From JACCWP01 sp963801045 (GTDB lineage: Bacteria > Actinomycetota > Actinomycetes > Propionibacteriales > Nocardioidaceae), in the NCBI GenBank assembly GCA_963801045.1, contig CAWDDC010000003.1, forward strand, positions 620,001 through 684,000: 64,000 bases of DNA, given 5' to 3'. Numbering within the stretch: position 1 is the stretch's first letter; each line of letters begins with the position of its first letter. The notes beneath the pieces are model-generated. The model did no database searches and was not told where the DNA came from. It saw only the letters and a list, made by a program, of their open reading frames with translations. Shown in pieces: positions 1 through 8,137 of this stretch. The position numbers and the translations under genes were made by a program.

Positions 1-974
1 GTGTCCTCCTCCTCACCGGCGAACACGTGCAGGCCGAGCTGCTGCGAGACCACCTCGCACACCTGGACGCCGCGAATGCTGTTGCCGAAGGGATCGAGGC
101 CCGGCGAGAAGGTCGCCATCCCACTCTTGCCGGGGACCGCCGCGAGGATGCCCCCGCTCACGCCGCTCTTGGCCGGCACACCGACGTCAAAGGCCCACTC
201 GCCCGCGAAGTCGTACATGCCACAGGTGAACATCACGCTGAGCACGTCCCGCACCCGCAGGTCGGGAAGGTGGCGTACGCCGGTGCGGGGGTTGACGCCG
301 TTGTGGGCGAGGGTCGCCGCCATCATCGCGAGGTCGTCGCACGAGACCAGGACCGAGCACTGCTTGAGGTAGACGCCGAGGGCTTCATCGACGTCGCCGG
401 TGAGGAAGCCGTAGCTGCGCATGAGGTACGCGATCGCGCGATTGCGGTCGGCCGAGGCCCACTCCCCGTCGAACGTCGCCTGGTCGACGTCCAGGCTGTC
501 GTTGTCGGCGAAGGCACGCATCACGCCGACGATCCGTTCGATCTTCTCCCCCGCGTCCTTGCCGCGGACGAGGTCGCTGGTCACGATCGCCCCGGCGTTG
601 ACCATCGGGTTGTGCGGCCGCTGGTCGCGCTCGTCGAGCATGATCGAGTTGAAGGCGTCACCGCTGGGCTCCACGCCGACCCGGGTCGAGACGTGGTCGA
701 AGCCCCAGTCATTGAGCGCGAGGCAGTAGGCGAACACCTTCGAGATCGACTGCACGGCGAAGGGCCGGTCGTGGTCACCCACGGCGTGCAGGCCGCCGTC
801 GCGGTCGGCGATGCAGATGCCGAAGGCGTCGCGCTCCTCGCCCGCCTGCTCGTACGCGTGGTAGCCGCGGTCCGGCCGGTAGAACGAGGGGGTGCCCGCG
901 GGCTCGACGGCCAGCTGCTTCTTGTACAGCGTCTCGACACGAGCATCGATCCGGCGATTCTCCGCTGCGTCCAC
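1..974 (-). CDS. glsA: Glutaminase, C-terminal end beyond the window
   Basis: The product hydrolyses L-glutamine to glutamate and ammonia in the cytoplasm and belongs to the serine-dependent beta-lactamase-fold glutaminase family. The visible 324 residues contain the catalytic Ser-x-x-Lys in QSISKVF, the segment HNPMVNAGAI, the motif CGMYDFAGEWAF and the glycine-rich AKSGVSGGI. This is a complete glutaminase domain, and the reading frame is still open at the window edge after HVFAGEEED, so a C-terminal extension may follow. I chose the GTG at 974 because GGAGGT lies 7 bases upstream. The gene starts 23 bases after the lyase gene upstream on the same strand, so the two are probably cotranscribed. 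Confidence 0.9.
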   Translation of the reverse strand, partial: MDAAENRRIDARVETLYKKQLAVEPAGTPSFYRPDRGYHAYEQAGEERDAFGICIADRDGGLHAVGDHDRPFAVQSISKVFAYCLALNDWGFDHVSTRVGVEPSGDAFNSIMLDERDQRPHNPMVNAGAIVTSDLVRGKDAGEKIERIVGVMRAFADNDSLDVDQATFDGEWASADRNRAIAYLMRSYGFLTGDVDEALGVYLKQCSVLVSCDDLAMMAATLAHNGVNPRTGVRHLPDLRVRDVLSVMFTCGMYDFAGEWAFDVGVPAKSGVSGGILAAVPGKSGMATFSPGLDPFGNSIRGVQVCEVVSQQLGLHVFAGEEED

Positions 975-997
975 GTGGTGTACCTCCGACCCGAAGG

Positions 998-1834
998 CTA
1001 GCCACTCCTGTCCCAGACCTCGTTGACCTCGCCCGACCCGACCGCGTCGTCGGCGAACGAGAACGATCCGCTGTCGCGCATCTCCTGGGCACCACGCAGG
1101 AACGCCCCCAGGGCCGCTCGGTACAACGCGCTGCCGACGCTGATGCGCGCCACGCCGATCTCGGCGAGCTCGGGCAGCGTGAGCTGGACGCCCTGCAGCC
1201 CCATCAGGACGTTGACCGGGCGGTCGACCGAACGCACGACCTCGACGATGTCCTGCCGGGTGGCCAGCCCGGGCGCGTAGAGCACGTCGGCGCCGGCCTC
1301 CTGGTAGGCCTGCAGCCGCTCGATGGTGTCGGCCAGGTCGGGCCGACCGTGCAGGTAGTTCTCCGCCCGTCCGGTGAGGACGTAGGGGACGTCGAGCGCG
1401 TGCGCCGCCTCGGCGGCCGCGGCCACCCGCTCGGTGGCCGGGCCGAGGTCGTGGATCGGCGCGTCCTCGTCGGCGGTGGCGTCCTCGATGGAACCACCGA
1501 CGACCCCCGCGTCGGCCGACAGCCGGATGGTCTCCGCCACCCCCTCGGGGTCGACCGCGTAGCCACCCTCGAGGTCGGCGCTGACCGGGAGGTCCGTCGC
1601 CCCGGCGATCACCGCGACGTGCTCGATCATCTCGTCCCGGCCCACAGTGGTGTCCCGCCGGCCGCGCGAGAACGCGAAGCCCATGCTGGTCGTCGCCAGC
1701 GCGCTGAACCCGAGGTGCGCGAGCAGTCGCGCGGTGCCGACGTCCCAGGGGTTGGGGATGATGAACGCGTCCCCTGCCTGACCGCGTGCGTGCAGCTCTC
1801 GGAAGGCCAGACCCTTGTCCGCAAGACTCGTCAT
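998..1834 (-). CDS. Isocitrate lyase/PEP mutase superfamily protein
   Basis: This 278-residue protein is a TIM-barrel enzyme of the isocitrate lyase/phosphoenolpyruvate mutase superfamily, which makes or breaks C-C or P-C bonds of alpha-keto acids. The metal-binding region SADLEGGY, the following GSIEDA and the segment LTGRAENYL are all present. The isocitrate-lyase cysteine loop (KKCGH) is absent, so it is not a true isocitrate lyase. The substrate cannot be read from the sequence; oxaloacetate decarboxylase or a methylisocitrate-type lyase are options. I chose the ATG at 1834. A possible -10 element TATCCT ends 7 bases upstream and no Shine-Dalgarno sequence is seen, so the mRNA may be leaderless. 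Confidence 0.85.
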   Translation of the reverse strand: MTSLADKGLAFRELHARGQAGDAFIIPNPWDVGTARLLAHLGFSALATTSMGFAFSRGRRDTTVGRDEMIEHVAVIAGATDLPVSADLEGGYAVDPEGVAETIRLSADAGVVGGSIEDATADEDAPIHDLGPATERVAAAAEAAHALDVPYVLTGRAENYLHGRPDLADTIERLQAYQEAGADVLYAPGLATRQDIVEVVRSVDRPVNVLMGLQGVQLTLPELAEIGVARISVGSALYRAALGAFLRGAQEMRDSGSFSFADDAVGSGEVNEVWDRSG

Positions 1835-1902
1835 GCGGCACAGGATAGGAATGGCGACCGACACCGACCGTCCCTGACCCGTGGGATCGACAGACTGGCC
1901 AC

Positions 1903-2480
1903 GTGACCTTCTATGACGGCACCGGCGTCTACTACTTCCTCGCCCAGTCGCTGGACGGCTACATCGCCGACAGCGGTGGCGGACTGGACTGGTTGTTCCA
2001 TCCGACCGGCGGCGGCGCGATCGACGACGCCGCTCCGACCCGCACCTCTACCGCCGGTTCTTCGCCGAGGTCGGCGCGATGGTCATGGGTTCGGGCACGT
2101 ACGAGAGCATCCTCGACGAGGGCCGCCACGACGAGTCGCCCTACGGCTCGATGCCGTGCTGGGTCTTCAGCTCGCGCGAGGTCCGCCGGTGGCCGAGCGC
2201 CGACATCCGGGTCGTGCGCGGCGACGTCGCCCCCGTGCACGAGGAGATGCGTGCCGTGGCCGGGGGCCGGCTGATCTGGATCGTCGGCGGAGGCAACCTG
2301 GCCAGCCAGTTCGCCGCTCAGGGTCTGCTGGGCGCACTCGACCTCACCGTGATCCCCGCCGTGCTCGGGACCGGCACACCGTTCCTCGCCGAGACGCTCA
2401 CCCAGCCACTCACGTTGACGTACGCGCGGGCGCAGACCGACGGGAGCCTGCGCCTGTGCTACACGCTGTCGGCTCCCTGA
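1903..2480 (+). CDS. Dihydrofolate reductase-family protein (RibD C-terminal fold), frameshifted
   Basis: This is a small NADPH-dependent reductase-like protein of the DHFR/RibD-C superfamily, typically about 190 residues. The first frame carries the N-terminal signature FLAQSLDGYIAD and GGLDWLF. After about position 2035 the protein continues in another frame with MVMGSGTYES, WIVGGGNLASQF and VLGTGTPF, which are typical of the fold. One base appears to be missing near 2030-2040; the corrected join reads through DPHLYRRFFAEVGAMVMG. It begins with GTG 1903 and has no strong Shine-Dalgarno sequence. Its physiological substrate is unknown. Its 3' end overlaps the convergent ABC-F gene by about 70 bases. 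Confidence 0.8.
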
Positions 2481-4108
2481 GCCGGAAGCTGACGACGCGG
2501 CCGGCCTCGAGGCGCAGGTGGGAGCCGACGAACCGGGACCGCATCCTGCGGTCGTGGGTGACGACCACCAGCGCACCGCGGTAGTCCGCAAGGGCCGCGT
2601 CCAGCTCCTCGACCAGGGCGGAGAGAAGTGGTTGGTGGGCTCGTCCAGCAGCAGCAGGTCCACGGGCTCGGTCACCAGCCTGGCCAGCTCGATCCGGCGC
2701 CGCTGCCCGTACGAGAGGTCGTCGACCCGGAGCCGGAGGTCGGCGGGAGCAAGCAGGCCGAGGGCCAGCAACGTCGCCGCGTGCTCGTCGGCGGCATCTC
2801 TCGCGCCCGAGGGCGAACGCCTGCTGCACGGTGAGCCCCGGCGGCCAGGCGGTGTCCTCCTGCCGCAGGTGGCCGACCCGACCGCGTACGTGCACGTGCC
2901 CGGCGTCCGGTCGCAGCGCACCCGCCAGCACGCGCAGCAGGGTCGTCTTGCCGGCGCCGTTGGGACCGGTCACCAGGCACCGCTCGCCCGGCCCGATCGC
3001 CCATGACGACAGGGCGATCCGCCCGCGACCCGTACGTCGTGCAGCTCGGCGGCAGCAACCACCGGCTCCGTTGCCGCCGTCGTGAGGCGGGCGGTGAAGG
3101 CAGCCGCTCGGGCGGTGGTGCGACCGGCCGCGCGGTCAGCCGCTCGACCCGTTCCTTGGCGTTGCGGATCCGACCCATCGCGCCGTGTCCACGACTGCGA
3201 CTGCGGAACGCGCCGTGCCCGAAGACCGCGAACGGCGTCTTGTGCGGGATCGCGTCCAGCCTGGCGACGTTGGCCGCGACCAGCCGCTGGTTGCGCGCCA
3301 GGTCCGCGGACCACGCCGCGAACTGCTGCAGCCGGCGACTGCGCTCCGCCGCCTTGGCAGCGAGATAGCCGTGGTAGCCGTCGCCGTGGCGTGAGACCCG
3401 ACCCGCCTCGACCTCGAGGATCGTGCTGGAGAGCCGTTCCAGGAACACCCGGTCGTGGGTGACGACGACGACGGCTCCGCGGTGCTCGCGCAACCGGGTC
3501 TCCAGCCAGGTCATGGCGTCGTCGTCGAGGTCGTTGGTCGGCTCGTCCAGCAGCAGCAGCTCCGGGTCTGCGGCGACCACCGCGGCCAGTGCCAGCCGTG
3601 AGCGTTCGCCGCCGGACAACGTCTCCCACGGCCGGTCCCGCTCCAGCCCCGGTACGCCCAGGTGGTGCGCCGCGATCTCCACCCGGAGCTCCGCGTCGTA
3701 GCCGCCGCGGGCCTCGAAGTCGGCCACCAGCTCGGCGTACGCAGCCAGCGCGGAGTCCAGCTCCGAGCCGGATACGCCGGCCATGGCTGCCTCGGCGTGG
3801 CGTACGCGGGAGGCGAGGTCGTGGAGGTCGGACAGCGCCAGGTCGATCGCGTCCTGGACGGTGGCCCGGGCTGGGAGCTCCACCGTCTGGGCCAGGTAGC
3901 CGAGGCCGCCGGGTGCCAGCACGGTGACGTCGCCGTTGTCGGCGCGTTCCCGTCCGGCGAGCAGCCGGAGCAGCGTCGACTTGCCCGACCCGTTGTCCCC
4001 GATGACGCCGACCTTCTCGCCGGGAGCGACGGTGATCGAGACCTGGTCGAGGACGACGCGGTCGTCGTAGCGTTTGGTGACACTCTTCAACGCGAGCTGT
4101 GTACGCAC
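2410..4108 (-). CDS. ABC-F family ATPase (ribosome-associated), frameshifted
   Basis: This is a soluble protein with two ATP-binding cassettes and no membrane domain, the architecture of ABC-F proteins. Those act on the ribosome and often protect it from antibiotics. Cassette 1 has Walker A GDNGSGKST, signature LSGGERSRL and Walker B LLLLDEPTNDL. A basic linker follows. Cassette 2 has Walker A GPNGAGKTT, LSYGQRRRIEL and LLLLDEPTNH. The second half is broken by about four indels near 3105, 3010, 2820 and 2630, but all motifs survive in the alternating frames. I prefer the GTG at 4108, which follows AGGAA, over the ATG at 4156. An antibiotic-resistance role is inference from the family only. 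The next gene upstream on the same strand resembles aminoglycoside phosphotransferases. Confidence 0.85.
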
Positions 4109-4247
4109 GAGGGTGTTCCTGTCCCGGCCGGGAGCCGATCGACTGCGGTCTGACACGCGGTCCGACGGCCGGCGGTCACAGGAGGCCCATGTCGATCACG
4201 GAAGGGACGCAGCGTCAGCGGCCCAACTGCTTTTCGGCGAGCGCGGC

Positions 4248-5150
4248 TCAGGCCGGGTCGGCCAGCACCGCACCGATCCCGCGACGCGCGATCGCCACCA
4301 TCGTCGGGTTGGTGTGCAGGTAGTACGGCAGGGCGATGACTCCTCCGGACACGACCAGCCCGCGCGCTCGTCGCCACGTCGCCTCGTCGACGTCGAGCGC
4401 GGCGCGGAACACCGCCCGGCTGTCGCGGTCGAGCAGGTGCCACGCCGGCGTGACGTCATAGGCCGGGTCACCGGGCGCCATCGTGCCGAAGTCGAGGATC
4501 CCGGCCACCTTGCCGTCGCGCACCAGCACGTTGGCGGGGAGCAGGTCGGCGTGCAGCCAGACGGCCGGGCCGTCCCAGTCCGGTGCCGCGAGCGCGTCGT
4601 CCCAGACGTCGCGCACCCGATCCACGTCGAGCAGTCCCTCGCACCGTGCCAGTGCCGTACGGAACTCGTCGTCCCGTCCGACGAGCGGGCCCCCGCGGCC
4701 GAAGCCTTCCGATCCCGGGGCAGGAGCACCGGTCATGTCGATGGCCCGCAGCTCCGCGACGAAGCCGGCAACGGCGAGCGCCAGCTCGCGGATCGAGTCG
4801 ATGCGCGCCGTCATCGCGTCCTCGCCCGGCAGCCACCGGACCACCGCCCAGGGGAAGGGATAGTCGCCGGACGGAGCGCCGGCGGCCACCACCTCCGGGA
4901 CGTCGAGCGACAGGTGCGGCGCGACGACGGGGAGCCAGCGGATCTCCTTGAGCAGGCCGCCGACCGCGTCCGGACGCAACGGCATCCGCACGGCGAGGTC
5001 GTCCCCCAGCCGGAACACCGCGTTGTCGGTGCCCCCGGAGGACACCTGGCGAAGCGGGAGCCCGGCCAGGTCGGGCAGCTGCTCGGCGAGCAGCAGGTGC
5101 ACCGTCGCCGTGTCGATGTCGACCTGGTCCTCGTGCAGGCGGGAGGGCAT
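4248..5150 (-). CDS. Aminoglycoside phosphotransferase-family kinase
   Basis: This 300-residue protein has the APH/choline-kinase fold and phosphorylates a hydroxyl of an unknown small molecule with ATP. The catalytic loop HADLLPANVLV has the H-x-D-x4-N pattern at about residues 199-206. The Mg-binding motif is ILDFGTMAPGDPAYD. The glycine-rich loop near residue 38 (SSGGTDNAVFRLG) and VRMPLRP with an early basic residue fit the nucleotide lobe. The length is normal for the family. It lies upstream of the ABC-F gene on the same strand with a 139-base gap. The family includes antibiotic kinases, but also homoserine and macrolide kinases and uncharacterised members, so the drug cannot be named. 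Confidence 0.85.
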   Translation of the reverse strand: MPSRLHEDQVDIDTATVHLLLAEQLPDLAGLPLRQVSSGGTDNAVFRLGDDLAVRMPLRPDAVGGLLKEIRWLPVVAPHLSLDVPEVVAAGAPSGDYPFPWAVVRWLPGEDAMTARIDSIRELALAVAGFVAELRAIDMTGAPAPGSEGFGRGGPLVGRDDEFRTALARCEGLLDVDRVRDVWDDALAAPDWDGPAVWLHADLLPANVLVRDGKVAGILDFGTMAPGDPAYDVTPAWHLLDRDSRAVFRAALDVDEATWRRARGLVVSGGVIALPYYLHTNPTMVAIARRGIGAVLADPA

Positions 5151-5329
5151 CGGGACATCCTCGCCGGGAGCCGCGGGCAGGGACCAGCGGATTGTCCGTC
5201 CGCCGTGGAGCCGGTTCGCGGAGCGAGGATCCCCGGGGTCACGTCGCAGTGGGCAGGGGCGTACGGTGCGGACGATCCTTCGGGACAGAGCGGCCGAAGA
5301 GAAAATCTGCCGCAGAAACCGGCCCGCGG

Positions 5330-5355
5330 GTGTAGAACATCGTTCGAGTGGGTAT
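5330..5355 (+). promoter_or_regulatory. Candidate SigB-type promoter for the ANTAR-like gene
   Basis: GTGT at 5330-5333 is followed after 16 bases by GGGTAT at 5350-5355. This fits the general-stress sigma B pattern described for actinomycetes, GNNT-N14-16-GGGTA(C/T). The predicted start would lie about 50 bases before the ATG at 5416. A second GGGGATA-like copy and an inverted GGTATC/GATACC pair follow within 30 bases. This is a pattern match only. Confidence 0.4.
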
Positions 5356-5415
5356 CAGCCACCACTGCGGGGATACCTACAGGTAGTTCGCTATTACCGG
5401 GAGGTGGCATCCCCG

Positions 5416-5613
5416 ATGCTGACAACCTCAGACGCGTCCGTGCTGGACGCGCATCCGTTCTTCGCCGCGGTGGATCTGCTCGCCGCGCGGCACCACATCA
5501 CGCCGCACGATGCACAGCGGCGGCTGGAAGACGTTGCCGAGAACCTCGGCATCTCCTGCATCGAGCTGGCCGAGCTGATGCTCATCAAGGAGGCCGTCAC
5601 CGACGGCAGGTGA
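5416..5613 (+). CDS. Small ANTAR-like protein, 65 residues
   Basis: The protein consists of almost nothing but a three-helix segment. It reads like an ANTAR RNA-binding output domain: AAVDLLAARHHITPHDAQ followed by RRLEDVAENLGISCIEL. ANTAR domains usually sit behind a receiver or GAF domain and act as antiterminators; here no sensor domain is present. I chose the ATG at 5416 over the in-frame GTG at 5404 because the GGGAGG at 5399-5404 would overlap the GTG. Its stop codon shares one base with the start of the methyltransferase gene (TGATG at 5611-5615), so the two are translationally coupled. The ANTAR assignment is by eye on a short protein. Confidence 0.65.
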   Translation: MLTTSDASVLDAHPFFAAVDLLAARHHITPHDAQRRLEDVAENLGISCIELAELMLIKEAVTDGR

Positions 5614-6401
5614 TGACCGAACCGGCCGGGCTCAGCCACCAGGAGCTGGGTGGCGTCTTCGGGCACCCCGGGGTGGCAGCCGCCTACGTGCACCGCCCGC
5701 CCTATCCGGCCGAGGTGTTCGACCTCCTCGAGCAGCTCGTCGTCGACGACCCCCGGGTGGTGCTCGACCTCGGGGCAGGCGACGGAGCCATCGCTCGTCC
5801 GCTCGCACCGCGCGTCGACCGCGTCGACGCCGTCGACATCTCGGCTGCCATGGTCGAGGCCGGCAGGAACCGACCGGGTGGCCGGGATCCGCGGCTGCGC
5901 TGGATCGTCGCCCCGGCGGAGACCGCTCGGCTGGACGGCCCTTACGCCCTCGCGACCGCCGGAGCCAGCCTGCACTGGATGGACTGGGAGCAGACCACGG
6001 ACCGGCTCGCTCAGGTGCTGTCCCCACGCGCCCAGCTGGCCATCATCGAGCACGGTCCTCGTGACGTCGGGTGGCAGCAGGAGCTCACCACCGTGATCAG
6101 ACGGCACTCCCGCAACCCTGACTACGACCCGCGCTTCTCCCTCGTCGACGCCCTGCAGCAGCGTGGCCTTTTCGCGACGACAGGCAGCACCGACACGTCC
6201 CCGGTGGTCGTCCGGCAACGGGTGGGCGACTACGTCGAGCAACTGCACTCGACCGCCACGCTCGCCCGCGAGCACATGTCCGCGCAGGAGGCACGCGACT
6301 TCGACGACGCGGTCGAGCGAGCCGTACGGCCGTGGGCGAGCGACGGCGTCCTCGAGCTGACGATCGTCGCCCACGTCACCTGGGGACGGCCGCGGCCCTG
6401 A
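5613..6401 (+). CDS. Class I SAM-dependent methyltransferase
   Basis: This 262-residue protein has a Rossmann-type methyltransferase fold. Motif I is VLDLGAGDGAIARPL, motif II ends in DAVDISAAMV, and ASLHWMDWE is the Trp-rich post-motif segment typical of the UbiE/Tam-like group that methylates small molecules. The start A is shared with the stop of the ANTAR-like gene. The substrate is unknown. The gene faces the convergent cupin gene, and TGAGCC/GGCTCA arms flank the 27 bases between the two stop codons. Confidence 0.85.
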   Translation: MTEPAGLSHQELGGVFGHPGVAAAYVHRPPYPAEVFDLLEQLVVDDPRVVLDLGAGDGAIARPLAPRVDRVDAVDISAAMVEAGRNRPGGRDPRLRWIVAPAETARLDGPYALATAGASLHWMDWEQTTDRLAQVLSPRAQLAIIEHGPRDVGWQQELTTVIRRHSRNPDYDPRFSLVDALQQRGLFATTGSTDTSPVVVRQRVGDYVEQLHSTATLAREHMSAQEARDFDDAVERAVRPWASDGVLELTIVAHVTWGRPRP

Positions 6402-6428
6402 GCCGGGGGTCCGCACGGCGGGCCGGGC

Positions 6429-6806
6429 TCAATCGTCCTCGGGAGCGTCGACGTTGACGGTGGGCACCCCGGTGCCGGCGCGCGCGATGATCGCGGTCGC
6501 GGGAGCGTCGGTGGGGTTGGACTCCCGGTGGACGACCCCCGCCGGGACGTGGACGAAGTCGCCCGGGCCGGCATCGGCGACGGACCGTCCGCCCGGCCCG
6601 AACTCCAGCCGCATCGCGCCGGACACCACGTAGAGGCTGGTCTGGTGGTCACCGTGATGGTGCCAGCCGGACGTCGACCCGGGATCGGTGTGCACGACTC
6701 CCGACCACAGCCCGTCAGCCTCCACCGCGCGCTGTCGGTGCATGCCGGGCGTCGGGTCGGCGTCGACGAGGTCGGCTGTCGGGATCACCCGGATGGGTTC
6801 GGCCAT
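6429..6806 (-). CDS. Single-domain cupin protein
   Basis: This 125-residue protein folds as one cupin barrel. Motif 1 is GWHHHGDHQTSLYVVSG and carries the metal-binding histidines. Motif 2 is PGDFVHVPAGVVHRESN. Such small cupins bind a metal and act as isomerases, dioxygenases or ligand sensors; nothing here decides which. I chose the ATG at 6806, which begins MAEPIRVIPTADLVD, because the open frame upstream of it has no recognisable sequence. Confidence 0.85.
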   Translation of the reverse strand: MAEPIRVIPTADLVDADPTPGMHRQRAVEADGLWSGVVHTDPGSTSGWHHHGDHQTSLYVVSGAMRLEFGPGGRSVADAGPGDFVHVPAGVVHRESNPTDAPATAIIARAGTGVPTVNVDAPEDD

Positions 6807-6909
6807 GCCCAGAGTGTGCGCGGGTGCCGTCGCCGGGAGCAAGACCCGGCCGTCCGCGCCGGCGTCTAGCCTGTGCGGATGCAGGTGGCGCCACCCGGGA
6901 GGGCCTTCG

Positions 6910-7304
6910 ATGGCTGACGCCGACGACGTGCGCCGCCTCGCGCTGGCGCTGCCCCACGTCATGGAGATCGACAGCGACGGCTTCGACTTCCGGGTCGCCG
7001 ACAAGGGGTTCGTCTGGTCCTACCCCGAGCGCAGGCCCGGCCGGCCGCGCCGCATCCGCACCGACGTCGCGGTGCTGTTCGTCGGCGACGAGGCGGAGAA
7101 GCAGGCGCTGCTGCTCGGCGAGCCGGAGCTGTTCTTCACCACACCCGGCTACGACGGCCTGCCGCTGGTGCTGCTGCGGCTCCCCGAGGTCGACGTCGTA
7201 CGCCTCGGCGAGCTGGTGACCGACGCGTGGCGGATGCGCGCCCCGGCCGCTCTCGCCGGCGACCTGGAGAGGCCCACGGCCGGACGAGCGCGGACCACGG
7301 GTGA
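6910..7304 (+). CDS. MmcQ/YjbR-family protein
   Basis: The protein reads MADADDVRRLALALPHVMEI and later FFTTPGYDGLPLVLLRLPEV and ELVTDAWRMRAP. These are hallmarks of the MmcQ/YjbR (CyaY-like fold) family of about 115-125 residues, a DNA-binding-like fold of unknown function. After the usual C-terminus the frame stays open to 7812, running over the next gene. A single-base indel around 7280-7295 would give the TGA at 7302-7304, which overlaps the GTG of the following hydrolase gene. I therefore end the gene there. Confidence 0.7.
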
Positions 7305-8125
7305 GCCCGGCGGGAGCCGGCGGCCGGCCGACCGCGCGCGTCGTCGTGCTGGGCGCGTCGGGATCGTTCCCGGGAGTGGACGAGCCGTGCAGCGGCTACG
7401 TCGTCGAGAGCGGTGGCGCGCGGGTGGTGGTGGACCTCGGCTGGGGCACGGTGTCCCGGCTGTTCGCCCTGCTCGGCAACCACACCGGCGACGGGCTGCA
7501 CGGCGTCTTCGTCACGCACGACCACCCGGACCACATGGGCGACCTCTACGCCCTGTTCCGCGCGCGGTGGTTCGGCCGCCGAGCCGCCGATCCGCTGCCC
7601 CTGTTCGCGCCTGCCGGCGTGGTCGCCCGTCTGGTCGACCAGCACGACGGTGCGGCGCAGGACATCCACCGGGTGTTCGCGTGGCAGGAGACCCCGGGGC
7701 CCGACACCTCGTGCGGCCCGTTCAGCGTGCACACGGTGCTGCTGCCGCACTACGTCCCCAACGCCGGCCTGCGCCTGTCGACGGCCGACGTCGCCGTCGC
7801 GTTCACCGGTGACACCGGTGCGAGCACCGAGCTGGCCGAGCTGGGACGCGACACCGACATCTTCGTCGTCGACGCCACCGACCGGCACCAGCAGCCCGGG
7901 GTCGAGCCCGCGCCGGCAGGCCAACCGCCCCTCAACCTGACCGCCGGCGAGGCGGGTGCCGCGGCCGCGGCGGCCGGTGCCCGAGTGCTGCTGCTCACCC
8001 ACCTGTGGCCGGGCAACGACCACGAGCGGGCCCGCGACGACGCAGCGGGGCACTATCCCGGGCCGGTGCTGGTCGCCCACGCCGGTCTCGTCGTCGACGT
8101 GCAGCCGACGCGCCACGACGAGTGA
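7301..8125 (+). CDS. Metallo-beta-lactamase-fold hydrolase (RNase Z-like group)
   Basis: This 274-residue protein has the metal-binding H-x-H-x-D-H motif in THDHPDHMGDL near residue 72. It also has LGASGSFPG and CSGYVVESGGARVVVDLGWGT at the N-terminus, an aspartate in AFTGDTGAS and a late histidine in LLTHLWPGND. This arrangement is that of the RNase Z/cyclic-nucleotide phosphodiesterase-like group, and the related mycobacterial protein Rv1339 was reported as a cAMP phosphodiesterase. The actual substrate is not clear from sequence. The GTG start probably overlaps the end of the MmcQ-like gene, suggesting an operon. Confidence 0.8.
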   Translation: MSPAGAGGRPTARVVVLGASGSFPGVDEPCSGYVVESGGARVVVDLGWGTVSRLFALLGNHTGDGLHGVFVTHDHPDHMGDLYALFRARWFGRRAADPLPLFAPAGVVARLVDQHDGAAQDIHRVFAWQETPGPDTSCGPFSVHTVLLPHYVPNAGLRLSTADVAVAFTGDTGASTELAELGRDTDIFVVDATDRHQQPGVEPAPAGQPPLNLTAGEAGAAAAAAGARVLLLTHLWPGNDHERARDDAAGHYPGPVLVAHAGLVVDVQPTRHDE

Positions 8126-8137
8126 CGGCGTAGCGGG

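Noticed and set aside
27..1001. 324-codon plus-strand open frame at the window start
   Set aside because: It is exactly antisense to the glutaminase gene, whose motifs are unambiguous.
4109..4247. Four-codon ATG-GGC-CTC-CTG-TGA reading upstream of the ABC-F gene, as a possible attenuation leader peptide
   Set aside because: It lacks a ribosome-binding site and paired anti-terminator hairpins; such short reading frames occur by chance.
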